Shown piece after piece: positions 48,042 to 60,232 of a stretch of DNA of 64,000 bases. Each line of letters starts with the position of its first letter. The stretch's first letter is position 1. The DNA lies in contig JAMXBB010000009.1 of NCBI GenBank assembly GCA_024138015.1, positions 96,146,098 to 96,210,097 of the forward strand. Reading direction: 5' to 3'. The notes under the pieces were generated by a model. That model worked only from the letters and a program-made list of their open reading frames with translations. It made no database searches and was not told the DNA's origin. The translations under genes were made by a program, and so were the position numbers. The stretch is from Lumnitzera littorea (lineage: Eukaryota > Streptophyta > Magnoliopsida > Myrtales > Combretaceae).

Positions 48042-48335
48042 GCTATAGAGGGATGGGGTTTTTAACGTTGGTTTGTGTGGGGTTAGGTTGGAGGTTTATT
48101 TAAGAATGGTTAGGTTTTATCTTTGGTTAGATTATGTTGACGTAAATGCCACGTGTTAGAGGAGCGCCACATTAGCTGTCGTTAACAAAAATAGTGATGG
48201 AGACTAACATAATTCCTTTATTGACTCATTTTTAGAAACATAGCTCTTAAAATGAAAAAGCAGAAAACATAAGTCCTGGAATGAAAAAAAAAATGAGAAA
48301 ACTTAGGTGCTTATGGTATGTTTTCCCCTTTTTTA
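48042..48335 (-). repeat. Right terminal inverted repeat of the MULE
   Basis: Reverse complement starts GGGGAAAACATACC and aligns with 16960-17331 through to GCTATAG. It carries one copy of the segment that is duplicated in the left repeat. Confidence 0.8.
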
Positions 48336-48452
48336 AGGTATTAATCTAAATTTTTTTTAAAGCTAAAATATTTAATTGCATAATACTTTGTAGTTTCGCA
48401 CCTGTTTTTCTATCATTATTATCCTCATTGATATGTATTAATTAGCTATTTC

Positions 48453-48930
48453 ATGTATTGGCCTTTTGGTTCAAATCAACCTTCTTGAGCCATGAGCTAA
48501 GCTCCTCAAGCCCTAATCGGCCCTCCATAAGCCCAAATTAAGCTGTATAGAACTCAGCACATACTTATTAAGTACCCATTTAAAGTTTCCCTTCTAATGG
48601 ACAATCTTATTAGGCTAACTTAAGCTTTTAGAGCTCAACCAACCTCTTAGGAGGCTTGTACAAATTGTCCTATGTTAATCAAAGATCTTGAGATTCTCTT
48701 TAGCGAATCTAGAGCATATCTTAAAGCATTATCTCTTCCTTATAAGGCATACCCCATACGCCTATAAATACTGGGTAAATCCATAAGTGATATTTGAACT
48801 CTCTCTCTCTCTCATTCTATACTCCATTCCTTCTCTTGAAGAACACCTTAAATGATTTAAGCATCGAAACAGCTACATTGGAGACACTTACGGTACCCTA
48901 TACTTACCTGACATTTATTGCTTAGTCAGG
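48453..48930 (+). repeat. LTR of truncated Tat element C
   Basis: TATA box CTATAAATA at 48762-48770, a (CT)n leader near 48800, then TGATTTAAGCATCGAAAC near 48853, the Tat U5 signature. Ends approximate. Confidence 0.6.
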
Positions 48931-49159
48931 TTATTCTCTATCTCAAACATACATCATCTATTTATGAAACTACAACTATGATAGCTAGTAGTCCACGAAA
49001 TACCCAATTTAATTACCATGGTTATGTCCTACAATCACAAAAGCATACCTACCAAATTTATGATGATAGAATCAACAGATTGAGAGAAACATGTTGTACT
49101 CTAATGGTAGAGAATAGTTATTTGAAGACATAAATCTCTAAATTGTAGCTACAAAATGA

Positions 49160-50265
49160 TATTTACATTGTTATGGTATGGTGAATACCAACATTGAGGA
49201 TACGACTCGAATGAGCATTCAAATACTAAGGGTTATAATAAGTAAGTCCTCAACATGGCAGCTAAAAAAACTAAAGAACAACAATACAATCATTTTTTCA
49301 AATGAGGACTTGGATGATGTGCAAATGCCGCATGATGCTGCCCTGGTGATTAGCGCCAAGATTATAAGGCTTGAAGTCTACAAAATATTGGTCAATACAA
49401 GAAGCATAATGGAAATTATCTTTAAATAAACCTATCATTAGATGAAGGATAAGTTAAGAAAGAAATTGAAGTACTACAACCATGGCCTCTATGACTTTAA
49501 TAACCAAGATGTTCGAGTTGAAGGAACTAGGCATTCCCAGTATAACTTGGAGATGACAATAATGTTACCCAATAGATCATAGAATTCCTGGTGGTTAACT
49601 GTTATTCATTGTACAATGCCACCCTTGGTACCCTAAAGTTAAGTTCCCAACACCTATGGGAGTTAGCATATGCTAGGGAGATGAATAATTAGCTTGGACC
49701 CTGTATGTTAAAGCCCTTTCCGAGGGTGAAATTCTTACAGATGAATCTAAGCCATGTAAGAAGCCAGGTACTAAGGAGAACTAGTAGAAGAGACAAAAGA
49801 AATCTAGCTTACATATCACCACCTATTGAGCTCAAGCAAAAGCTCATTAATTTCCTCTGGTTTAATAAGAACGTCTTCGTTTGATCACTGTTGGACATGC
49901 CTGACATCTCTATGCACATTATGACGCTCTGCTTCAATATTAACAAGGATACTAAGGTGGTGTAGTAAAAGAAGAGACACTTCACGAGCAGCCACAACCA
50001 TATGAAAATAGGGGATGGGTTCAAACTAGTCTATAGCCTGAAAAATGAATGGTAGTCAAAAGTTAAGCTAACCCACATACTAGCTTAGTGGATATTATAA
50101 ACCATATAACCACATATGGACCTGAAATACTACTCAATATAAAGGACGACTAGTATCAAGGGTTATTCACCATTAGCTTTGCTTAAAGGTTAGATAAAAG
50201 CGATCTTTGGACTTGGCTAGCCTAGGGCTATACGCAAGAATAAAGTTTGAAGAAGATAATGCTGA
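49160..50265 (+). pseudogene. Protease and start of RT of Tat element C
   Basis: 49178-49429 reads as the retropepsin region (IIFSNEDLDDVQMPHDAAL, then the LVN that replaces the catalytic DNGS-type motif). Near 49825-50040 it reads as the linker and first RT block (FLWFNKNVFV*SLLDMPDI, KKRHF). Gag is almost entirely deleted between the LTR and the protease. The RT is cut off near 50265, where a minus-strand element begins. Confidence 0.65.
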
Positions 50266-50269
50266 ATAT

Positions 50270-53200
50270 TGTACTTAATGATGATGCGACTAATAAATTA
50301 GTAGGGTTTTTATATTTACTAATCAACACAACTTACAAGGATTGCATAATGTCCAAAAAGGATATTAAACGTAAAATATATATAATGCATTACATGGATA
50401 ATTTACAAGGAAAAATAGGGTAAACAACAAAGGGAATATGCACCTACAAAAAATACTATATCAAGCAATGTTAGAACACGTATTGGATGGAGAGTAGTTA
50501 TTTTCCTTGCACAAGATAATAGAATCTATATCAACATGTTGAAGGTTTAATATTTTCAAACAACTCGGATCTGTATATGGGAAGCTTAGAAACACTTTGG
50601 ATAACCTGTTGGTGTGACATGCTGATCTATTTTGGTTAGTCTACAGGTTATCCTCATCTACCTGAGCGATAGTGAAAAATTGGTAGGAGCTTGAGTATTC
50701 CTACCATTCAGACATCTTTAAGAGCTTAGCCTCTTCTTCTTTACACTGCTAAGAGAGAGCTCAATAATCCAGAGTAATTAAGCTATAAGCTGGGGAATGG
50801 GTCAACGAACCTCAAAGCTAATTCCTATCATCCCCTTCATACTACAAAGGATTTGGAATGAAATATGGCTAGCTTCATTATGGGCATCCCTAGGGACATG
50901 CAGACTAAGATTAGCAACATTGAAAAAATCAAAAACTCTATCCTTCTGGTAGGTCGATCCCATAAGCATTTTGATTGATCTTCTTAATCACTCAAAAGGA
51001 ATAGTCTACTTAGGGTGATAACTTTTTCCTCATCAAGCTTGGGAATCAATTTAATTCAAGTGAATTCATACTAAGTCACCTGGTTATAACTCTTTGGCCT
51101 TCCTTCTTGGTCTTTCTACTTAAACTTAGTAACAACTTAAGTGAGGTGCTCAACTAACTTTTAATGCATTCTCCTTGAAGCTTCAAATTAATCTACAACC
51201 TTAGGGTCTTCGCTTTGAATAGGGTAGGGATGCCCAATTGAAAGGAAGGTCTAGGTTCAACCCATAAGCAATCTCAAGTAGGGACTTTCTAGTTACATTA
51301 TATGCCTTCTATTGTAAGCAAATTCTATTATGGGTAAACACAAATCCCAATCTGTTAAGTCCCTTCCTACTGTGACTTTGAGTAGAGAATAAAGTGTCCA
51401 GTAGACAAGTCCAATCTAACCATATGTTTGGGGAAAGCATAAAATACTAAATAAGAGCTTTGTTCCAAGTTGTCTCTACAAAGCCTTCAAGAAATGGCTT
51501 AGAAACATTGAATTTCAATCAAACGCTATGGTTGAAGGTAATCCATGTAGCTTTATGACCTCTTGCAAACAAAGAAGAGATATGTACAACATCATTAGTC
51601 ACTTGGCATGAGATGAAGTATGTCATCTTGCTAAACTTATCCACCACAACTATGATAGAATCTTTCCCAAAGGCTGTTCTTGGAATGCTAAGAACAGAAT
51701 CCATACTCAACTCTAACCATGGGTTTTTCAAAATAGGTAGGGGCATGTACTGGCCTTGTTTAAATCGGCTTTTGGCCTTCTTGTAGGTTATAGACCATTC
51801 CAGCACCGCATACACATATTCCATCTTTCTCAACCAAAAGAATCTCAAATTTTGGTAGCTCATTTGTGCACTTTTCTCTAAAGTGGCCTAATAATCCTCT
51901 ACCATGTGCTTTGTGCATTAATAACTCTCAAAGGGAATAGTTCAAAATGCGGAGCTTCCCTCTTTGGAATAGGAACTCATGTTCAATAAAGTACTCATCA
52001 ACAACTTATCCTTCACTACATCTAACAATAATTGGACTAAAGCATGAATCTTAGGTATACAAGTCCTTGATCATGGAAATGCTAGTAACCGGGTTTAGAG
52101 GTCAATCAGGAGTAAATGTCTCCTTGAAAGTGCATCTACAATCACATTAGTCTTCCCTTTCTTGTATTTTACCACATAAGAGAAATCCTCCATGAACTTA
52201 ACTTAATTTTCTTGCCTCTTTAACAATTTTGGCTAGCTCTTTAGATACCTAAATGACTAGTGATTGGTATAAATCACAAATTCCTTAGGCAATAAGTAAT
52301 GTTGCGAGCTCGAATTAAGGAGTAAAACTTCTTGTCATAGACCAAAGAGTTGATTGTAGCTCCTCATAGTTTCTCGTTGAAATAGGCAACAGGCTGACCT
52401 TCTTGCATCAGCACTACTCCTACACCACCACCTAATGCATTGCACTTTAACGTAAGGACCTTCTCAAAATCTAGTAAAGCTAGGATAGGGGCTAAAGTCA
52501 CCTCTTCAAAGCTCTTTTGTTCTCTCTCTCCCCAATAAAACTCTATATTCCTCTTTGTGAGCCTAGTTAATAGGGCTACAATTGTATTGAAGCCCTTAAT
52601 GAAATGACTATGGAATGAAGCCAATCCATGAAAGCTTTGGACATCAGCAGAACAAGCTAAAGCTAGCCATTCTATGATTGCTTAGTCTTCTCCTTACTAT
52701 ATGTACTAATTGTCCACATATTACAAAGCCTAAAAATATAGGATCATCATGGCAGAAATTATACTTCTTCAAGTTTCCAAATAACTTCTTTACATCAAAG
52801 CTTAAAAAAAACATGTCAAAGAAGCACATAAGGGCTCTCCATGTCCAAACTATACACATGTATGTTGTTAAAATAGACAACCATAAATTTCCCAATCAGA
52901 TCTTAAAGCACATGGATTGAAAGACATCACATCCATTCTTACAATACATACCTTATCTTAAAAGCGATCTTCCATTCATCGCCAATCACATTCTAATTTG
53001 ATGATAGCTTAACTTGAAGTTGATCTTTGAGAATACTCAAGCTCCATGGAGTTCATATAGCATATCATCCAATCTTAAGATTAGGTATCTATACTTAATG
53101 ACAATCTTATTGATAACTTTGCTATTAACACACATTTTCCCAACTTCACCCTTCTTTAGCATTAATAAGGCAGGTACAACACATAGGTTACGTGACACTC

Positions 53201-53690
53201 AAACATATGCTCTTTCGATGAGCTTGTTCACCTGTCTTTAGAGCTCAGTAGCTTCCTCCGAATTCTTCCTATAGGCAATTTTATTTGGTAATATAGTGTC
53301 GAGCTGCAAATCTATGCAATGCTCAATGCCTTGAAATGGAGGCAAGCCCTTAGGTAGTTCTTTAGAAAATAAGTCTCTATCAAGTTTTGCACCTCAGCAA
53401 GTAACTCCACCTCTTGCTTCTTCTATTCTAATAACCTCTGAATCAGTAGAAAGGTCGGGTATCCAACCTCATCTCATTCATCTACTTAGGTCATCACCTA
53501 ACTCGTCTTCTGAGCTCGACTTAGCTGTATTCGCATATCCTCGACTTGGCTAGGGATCATTAGTTATATAATGATTCTCTTACCATTCTTTTTGAAGGCG
53601 CAAGTGTTCTTATAGCCATTATGAACTACTTACCTATGAAGTAGCCTAAGTTGACCCAAAAGCATGTACATAGGGACAAATGCCAAACCA
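50270..53690 (-). pseudogene. Chromovirus-type Ty3/gypsy pol (element D), minus strand
   Basis: Read from 53690 down: protease-RT linker (HNGYKNTCAFKKNGKRII, near 53600), RT (P-A-L then K-Y-R, L-D-D-M-L and S-Y-H-Q-I-R-I around 53010-53180), and RT end plus connection (FLGFV near 52720). RNase H follows at 52364-52624 (ALLDFEKVLTLKCNALGGGV, QPVAYFNEKL). Integrase follows at 51519-51863 (YMPLPILKNPWLELSMDSVL, KDSIIVVVDKFSKMTYFI), with a C-terminal part near 50930-50990 (NQNAYGIDLPE). This wording is that of the Reina-like/chromovirus branch. No LTRs were recognised, and stops and frameshifts are frequent. It separates the Tat element C fragment from the Tat element at 53698. Confidence 0.8.
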
Positions 53691-53697
53691 TATGATT

Positions 53698-54660
53698 TGG
53701 GGTTAGAATTTTCTATGCCTAATTCTCGCTCAGCTCAAGGCCCAGTTCTAGAAAAGGCCCATCAACTCTAGAAGGGATTGTTCCCCCTCTCCTCCCTTCC
53801 CGCCTTCTATGTGTCATATCCTACCTTCTCTCACCTCAGACCCTAAGAAAAGCATACGAAAAGCTGCCCTTCCTAAGATCCAAGCAAGCACCACAGCGAG
53901 CACAAAGCTAGAATCCTCCTCCTAATGCATAAGGACCATAGCAGTAAATCGACCGAGCTTGGAGTGTAAGGAGCCTTCCTTCCCATATGCTAAAGCTTTG
54001 TAAGTGAAAATGCCTTTAACCACACGAGTCCTTTGATGCTTGGCTCACCATTAATAAGCCACTCGAATTGTTAGACTTGGATCTTCAATCCCTCCGCTCA
54101 ACACTCCACTCCTAGCTCATTAATTGCCGTTTGACATCTATGGTATAGACAATCCACTCGACATCCCCTGAAGATGTCAGATCTGTCATCCACAAACATG
54201 GCTACTGGTGTAGTCATGGTCAACAAACTCCTAAAGCTACCCTGTTAACCTTATAACACATGTTCCCTCTACCAGCTGCTAGTAAGGATGAACCCTAAAT
54301 CGAGACTCGTCCAAGTAGTTGTACTCCCCCTCACTATATATAATGAAAAGGAGTCAACAAGTAAGGGATCAAATCCCAGTTCTCCACCTTTAGACTAAGA
54401 AATCTCAATACAACACTCAAACATACACCTACAACTAGTGAGCATTTTCCAATTATGATTTTAGTGCTCATCTACCTTAGTTTCCTTTCTTCCCTTATTG
54501 TCCTCCATGCTGACTTAAGCATTGGAAGGCCTTCATGGAACCACCCATTGGGGGCTTTTTTGTAGGTTGCCAAAAGCAAGGGACCCATCAAATCTAACCC
54601 ACGTCTAGCAATACCCACTAAAGTTGGTCTGAACACTAACATTTTAGCATTAACCATTTC
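53698..54660 (+). repeat. 5' LTR of Tat element B
   Basis: TATA box CTATATATAA near 54333. TGACTTAAGCATTGGAAGG at 54511 and GGGGCTTTTTTGTAGGT at 54551 match the U5 of element A. The start is approximate. Just after the end lies GGCCACCATGC, a decayed primer-binding region. Confidence 0.7.
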
Positions 54661-54677
54661 AGGCCACCATGCATAAC

Positions 54678-56070
54678 ATGGCTATAAGCAAAAACAACAA
54701 TCTACATACCTTACATTTAAGCTATGCTACTATGTCGTAGCCAGATGGCGGTGACGCAACATTTCCACTGTGGCATGCAGCAACACCCCCACCTCTAAAA
54801 GCTCAAACTTCTAAAGTTCAACAACTCAAACTCCTTATTCAACACATGCTCGAAGAAAGTAGGACCCAAAAGTCCAATGCAACCTTACATAGAGATGTTA
54901 TGACACTAAAAAATGAATCCTACAAATGCCCCAATGAGGAAGCAACAGTCAATTCCTCCTTTGGATCAAGTAAAAATTACAACTTATAAACTACACACCT
55001 AGCATGTCCACGCGACCAAACTCAGCATGACTAGGAAGCTTCTGAAGACCTACGCGATTGACTAAATCGTAATCGCAGCAAAACACACACACGAAGCGAG
55101 CACATAGCAACAAGCAAACCAGTCAACAACTTGTCTCCAAAGTAGTCATTGAAAGCCTTTGAGGACATGAACATCCAAGAACTGGAGGAACACATCCGTC
55201 ATGCTTCAATATGCACAACCAAAAGAAAGGAGAGTCATCCGCCCATACATCACATTCTACAGCAATAAAGTGCCCATTTATCCTCCTAATCCTAGAAGAA
55301 ACACTACCAGTAGGCGCAAGATTACTGCACCTTAGCAATTATGTGCAAGGCTTTCCTTAGCACATTAGCAAAAGCTACCCTACTTTAGTTCAACACCCTG
55401 CCTAATGGCTCCATCACATCGTTCGATGACCTAAGAGGCAAGTTTCAACAGCATTTCCTAAGTTCTAAGGTCCCAAGAAGAGATTCCTCCATACTAACTA
55501 TGTAAGGCAATGACCGTACGAAACCATGCTGGCATACCTCAAGTACTTTAATCACGTAAAGCTACAAATGTCTAAGCTCAATAATGGAATGGCCCTACAA
55601 GCCCTCATCATAGGAATAGACCTTACGGGAAGATTATTCAACGCGGTCTCATTAAATAAGCCTGAGTCCGTAGATGAGTTCATACAAGTGGCCAAGAAGT
55701 ACTAGCCTAAGAGGACGCCATTAGAGTGTGATTTAAGGTAGACAACAACATACATGGGTCGACGAAAGACTGCTTAAAGCCTAGGGACCCCAAGCCACAG
55801 TCCCCAGCAAAGGACAAATGAGAGAGATAGAGACAAAAGTTCCAAGATTATCCTTCATACACACCCTCAATAGACCTCTCAAGGAGATAATGTATGAGGT
55901 CAAGTAGCAGCTCTCATGAGCACTAAACATTCATAAAGCCCTAGAAGCAGTAAGCTCATGCAAGTTATGTGATTACCACAAGTGAATAGCCATAATATAG
56001 ATGAATATCGTGACAATGATAGCTCAACACGAGATATACCTCGTCTGAACTAAAAAGCCAAAGACAAACG
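54678..56070 (+). pseudogene. gag of Tat element B
   Basis: Starts ATGGCTATAAGCAAAAAC. The retroviral-type capsid (Retrotrans_gag) region is readable near 55340-55700: MCKAFLSTLAKATLL, F-N-T-L-P-N-G-S-I-T-S-F-D-D-L, then a frameshift and a segment like A-L-Q-A-L-I-I-G-I. Stops and frameshifts throughout. Confidence 0.65.
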
Positions 56071-56590
56071 CAACTATTAGTTTCACCATAAAAGACGAGC
56101 AGGGTGTCAATTTCCCCTATAGCAATGCTCTCATAATAAAAGCTTAAATTGGTTATTTTAACATTCCCAAAGCATTCATCAACAATGGTAACTCGACATA
56201 CATGCTCTTCTACCATGCCTATGAGCAAGTGAAGGACTAGTTAGATAAACCCCTACAACTATATAAGCACAGCCTCATAGGTTTCAAAGGAGGAAAACCC
56301 ACGACAGCTAAAAGAATCGTTACTCTCCTAGCGCAACTAGGCGACAATGAAGACGTCGCTTCACAATCCATCAATCTCCTCATTGTTCACCATATAATAT
56401 AATTCTAAACTGACCAAGCATTACAAAGTTTGATATGCTCATTAGCCAAAGATGCTTGAAAGCAAAATTCATGACGCCAACCGAAGTTAGCAATGCCCAA
56501 GGGGACTAGAAGTTATCTAAATTCCTTTACCTCAAAGCCTAAACTAGGACAACATCATGAATATAGAGTACACCACCATCCCATCCCCAG
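56070..56590 (+). pseudogene. Retropepsin-type protease of Tat element B
   Basis: Reads ISFTIKDEQGVNFPYSNAL, then AFINNGNSTYMLFY at about 56175-56215, where the catalytic D-N-G-S has become N-N-G-N. It then reads LIGFKGGKP. The active-site Asp is therefore lost. Spacing to RT is normal for the lineage. Confidence 0.65.
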
Positions 56591-56599
56591 CAATGCAAG

Positions 56600-57480
56600 G
56601 AGAGTTGGTTGAGAAAACCAAAGAAATTAAGCTTACATGTCCCTTAAGAATGACCACAAAAATCGAGGTAAAGTTACCCAACGATGAAAAACCCTAGCTC
56701 ACCTAATTTCTCAAACAAAACACAAACGTATTCATGTCCACACCAAAAGACATGCTTGGGATCATCAACATCCTTAAGGCTACTCATCACTTCAATGTTG
56801 ATCCAACAGTCCGACCAGTTAAGCAAAACAAGCGACATTTCACCTTGGAGTGCTAGGCTACAATTGGGCAAGAAGTGCAAAAACTATTATAAGCTGGTTT
56901 CATAAGGCAAGAGAAACATTGTCCTTATGAAGAAGGCCAACAGCAAATGGTAGATATGTGTAGACTACACCAACCTCAATAAAGCCTACCTTAAAGATTG
57001 TTTTCCTCTCCCCTGTATCGGCTAGCTTATCAATTCAATGTCCAAAGATGCATTACTTAGGTTCATGGATAACTACTCGGGATATAACCAAATCCAAATA
57101 GCTACCAAAGATGAGGTCTACACTTCGCTCCTTACAGACTTTAGAATTTACTGTTATAAGGTTATGCCCTTTGGCTTGAAGAACACTAGTACGACATATC
57201 AAAGGCTTGTCACCTCAATATTCAATCCACAAATCAATAGGAACATTGAAGTTTATGTAAATGACATGATCGTGAAGAGAAAAGATAGGAAAGGCCACAT
57301 TAAAGATCTCCGAGAAACGTTCCAAACACTCCACTACTACCAAACAAAGCTGAACCCCCAGACGTATGTCTTTAAGGTGGCATCTAAGAAGTTCCTCAGT
57401 TTCATGGTCATAAAACAAGGAATTGAAGCCAACCCAAACAAGATTAAAACAATTCAGGACATATAGGCCCCTAAAACCAT
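56600..57480 (+). pseudogene. Reverse transcriptase of Tat element B
   Basis: The longest intact stretch, 57038-57466, covers the RT fingers and palm: FMDNYSGYNQIQIATKDEVY, YKVMPFGLKNTSTTYQRL, then EVYVNDMIVK, where the catalytic YVDD is YVND, and KLNPQTYVFKVASKKFLSFM. The upstream part near 56780-57030 is frameshifted (V-R-P-V-K-Q-N-K-R-H-F). Confidence 0.85.
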
Positions 57481-57489
57481 AAAGGAGGT

Positions 57490-58520
57490 ACAACGCCTAA
57501 TTGGAAGAATAACTACCCTAAACAGCTTTGTGTCAAGGAGTGATGACAAGTACTCGAAATTCTTCAAATTACTAAAGAACCCTTCTAAGTTCAAATGGAT
57601 GACCGCATATTAGAAAGCCTTCAATAACCTTAAAGACTTCGTAAAGAACCTATAAGTGCTCTCCAGGCCCATACCTAACAAAGAGCTATATCATTATCTT
57701 GCTAGTAGTGACACAACACTATCATTAGTTATGTTTGGAGCTAAAGGACGACAACATAAGCCTTTATATTACGTCACCCACATCCTATAAAGGCCAAAAA
57801 TCACATATACTAAGGTCAAGAAGTTTTCCTTAATATTGGTCATTGCCATAGGAAAACTCAAACCTTACTTCCAAGCCCACTTGATTATCGTGCTAATTAA
57901 CTAGCCACTCAAAGCTATCCTTCAAAAGCTTAACGTCTCGGATCAAATGATGAAATACTCCCTTGAGCCTAATGCCCACGAAGTCTAATTCCGCCCTAAA
58001 TAGGAAATCAAGACATATATTTTCGCTAACTTTATAGTGGAATACACTGAGTGAACGAGACACAACTAGAGCTTAACATACCCATATGGACCCTCCACAT
58101 CGATGGCTCCTCCATTAAGGGGGGGAATGGGGTCAGCATAACATTATAAGGCCCACACAGCATGAAGGTACTTTATGCTTTGAAGTTTGGTTTCCTAACA
58201 AGCAACAATAACACTAAGTACAAGGTACTTATTGTTGGACTAAGGATTTACTAAAGACATTGGAGCCGAAAAGTTAAACATCTACTAGAACTTCATGCTA
58301 GTGATCTAGCAAGTAAAAGGGGAGTACGAGACCAAAGGGAAAACAATGATCAAGTATTTACAAACAATTCAAGGCCTACTCATAGGGTTTACCTCTTAGA
58401 AGGTTAATAAGATCACCCAAGCAGAAAACACAGTAGTAGACAGGCTATCCAGGTTAGCCTTGTCCATCGTCTCTGCATAGCATGACGATGATAAATTGCT
58501 CTTCATACGGTACCTCCCCA
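57490..58520 (+). pseudogene. RNase H region of Tat element B
   Basis: First an archaic gypsy RNase H reading near 57690-57960 (E-L-Y-H-Y-L-A-S, then T-Y-T-K-V-K-K-F). Then the second RNase H typical of Tat elements near 58085-58480: TLHIDGSSIKGGNGV with the catalytic D, YALKFGFLTSNNN and the A-D-x-L-S-R-L-A-like end. Broken by stops. Confidence 0.65.
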
Positions 58521-58559
58521 AACAGAATATAGAAGAGTAAGAATGAGAGGTTCTCAAGA

Positions 58560-59820
58560 TACGGCCAGCAAATCTCGAGCCTTATTGGATGAACCCTATT
58601 ATGGAACACTTAAAGATGGAAGCATTACTCGAGAACCAGATAAAAGCGAAGAAGCTAATATATGCCTCAGCTAACTATACCCTGATTGACAATGTGCTAT
58701 ATCGATGAAGACAAAGCTTCCTGTTGCTGAGGTGCCTCAAAAAGGAAGAGGGTACTGACACCCTAGAGGAACTTCATGCAAGGATATACATCAATCACAT
58801 ACAATCCTAGGCTCTATACATCCAAGCTTTATGGCTAGGCTATTACTGGCCAACAATGAAGGAAGATGCGAAGGCCTTAGTTCAAAGATGCCACTAGTGC
58901 CAAAAGCATGCCTTAGTTACCTATGCTCCAAGCTTGGAACTGTAACATCTTATAAGCCCGTAGCCATTCACCTAGTAAGGATTAGACATCCTCGAAACCT
59001 TTCTAAAGGCGTCGTCAGGTCGACAATTTATCTTGGTAGCAGTCAATTACTTCACCAAATGAGTAGAAGCACTAGCTGAAGTAACCATCACAGCTTGGAT
59101 TGTAGAGGGATTTATACTTACCTACATACTCTCTTGCTTTAAATTACCACAACTTGATTATCGACAATTGAAGTTAGTTTGACAGCAATAAGTTTAGGGA
59201 ATTCTGCAACAAGCATGGCATCAGGCTCTACTACACTTCGGTCACTCACCCCCAAACCAATGGCCATGTTGAGGAAATCAACAAGATTGTCCTCAATACC
59301 CTCAAGAAGAGGGCAAAGAGAGCTAGAGGTAGGTATGCCAATGAACTCCCCAACATCCTTTGGGGATACCATACAATACACAGAACTTCTACTAGGGAAA
59401 CTCCTTTTCGTCTTACATTCAGGACAAAAGCCATCCTCCTTATCAAACTAGAGCTACCCACTAGCAGGGTCTAGTACTTTGATGTCAACAATAATCACAT
59501 AACCCTCCAAGCGAGCCTTAACATTATTGAGGAGGTATATGACATCACATGAGCTCGAACAATGGCATACCAACAACGAACTACCCAATACTACAACCAA
59601 AGAGTGAACCATAAGATTTTCCAGCCCAAAGACCTAGTATGCAGAAAATTAGAGGCCATTAGCTCAATTGAAGGATAAGGCAAGTTCACCCCTACTTAGG
59701 AGGATCCAGTACAAGTAGTAAAGGACACAAGGAGAGGAGCTTATAGGTTGAGGACCTTAGATGGACAACCCATTCCTAGTGCATGGAATGATAACACCTT
59801 GAGACCATATTTCCACTAAG
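58560..59820 (+). pseudogene. Integrase of Tat element B
   Basis: H-H-C-C zinc-binding region near 58770-58930. Core from about 59010 (G-R-Q-F-I-L-V-A-V-N-Y-F-T-K, V-E-A-L-A-E-V) with T-N-G-H-V-E-E-I-N-K-I near 59258-59290. Post-core part near 59690-59815 (D-P-V-Q-V-V-K-D, then Y-R-L-R-T-L-D-G-Q-P-I-P). Same order as 30436-31690. Frameshifted in the core. Confidence 0.7.
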
Positions 59821-59949
59821 TATTGTAACATGCTTGGAAATATCTGTAACTATTGCCATGATTAATGAAATAATGAGTTCTTTACACTTATCCATGCCAT
59901 CTTTTTCATATCTTTAGCTTATGCCAAGCTTTGACCATGGATCAATTCT

Positions 59950-60232
59950 CATCCCTAAGTATCTACCCTAAGTTAATATTGACACTAACGTCACAGGCTA
60001 CTTCCCATTCTCGAGCATCAATCATTGTTGAGCTCTTCACTTCGGGTCGATCTTCATCTTCAAGTGCTCACCCCAATTAGTATCTGCACTAACATCACAA
60101 GCTACTCCTTATTCCCAAGCATCGATCCCCGCCAACCTTTTCACATCAGGTCAATTGCCATCCCTAAGGCATATGCCCAAGTTAGTATCTACACTAATAC
60201 TATAGACTACTCACGAACCCCAATACGAGTCC
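59950..60232 (+). repeat. Tandem repeat, 104-105 bp unit, in the 3' region of Tat element B
   Basis: Three head-to-tail copies start at 59950, 60055 and 60159 with CAT(C/T)(C/T)(C/T)(T/C)AAG and contain CCAAGTTAGTATCTACACTA-like cores. The third copy is partial. Tandem repeats between pol and the 3' end are a known feature of Tat elements. Confidence 0.7.

Larger units (their letters stand above)
16960..48335 (+). mobile_element. Mutator-like transposon (MULE) with nested retrotransposons
   Basis: Defined by a pair of long inverted repeats, 16960-17331 and 48042-48335, flanking a decayed MuDR-type transposase (41940-44500) and a zinc-finger fragment. With the nested Tat element (17548-41836) and its target duplication removed, the MULE is about 7 kb. 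Both repeats read TTTCATT(T/C)CAGG, AAAAATGAGTCAATAAAGGA and ACAGCTAATGTGG-type words in the same order from the outside inwards. The outermost 30 bases of the left repeat have diverged, so the left terminus and the 9-bp target duplication could not be fixed. It is immobile: the transposase is full of stops. Confidence 0.75.

Noticed and set aside
50270..53690. Endogenous pararetrovirus (caulimovirid) remnant
   Set aside because: An integrase core follows RNase H on the same strand, which fits a gypsy chromovirus; no movement-protein or coat-protein reading was seen.
59139..59461. Open frames overlapping the integrase of Tat element B on the other strand
   Set aside because: Shadows of the decayed integrase; the plus strand carries the recognisable domain.
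59950..60232. CRISPR-like array
   Set aside because: Units are continuous ~104-base tandem repeats without spacers, in a plant retrotransposon.
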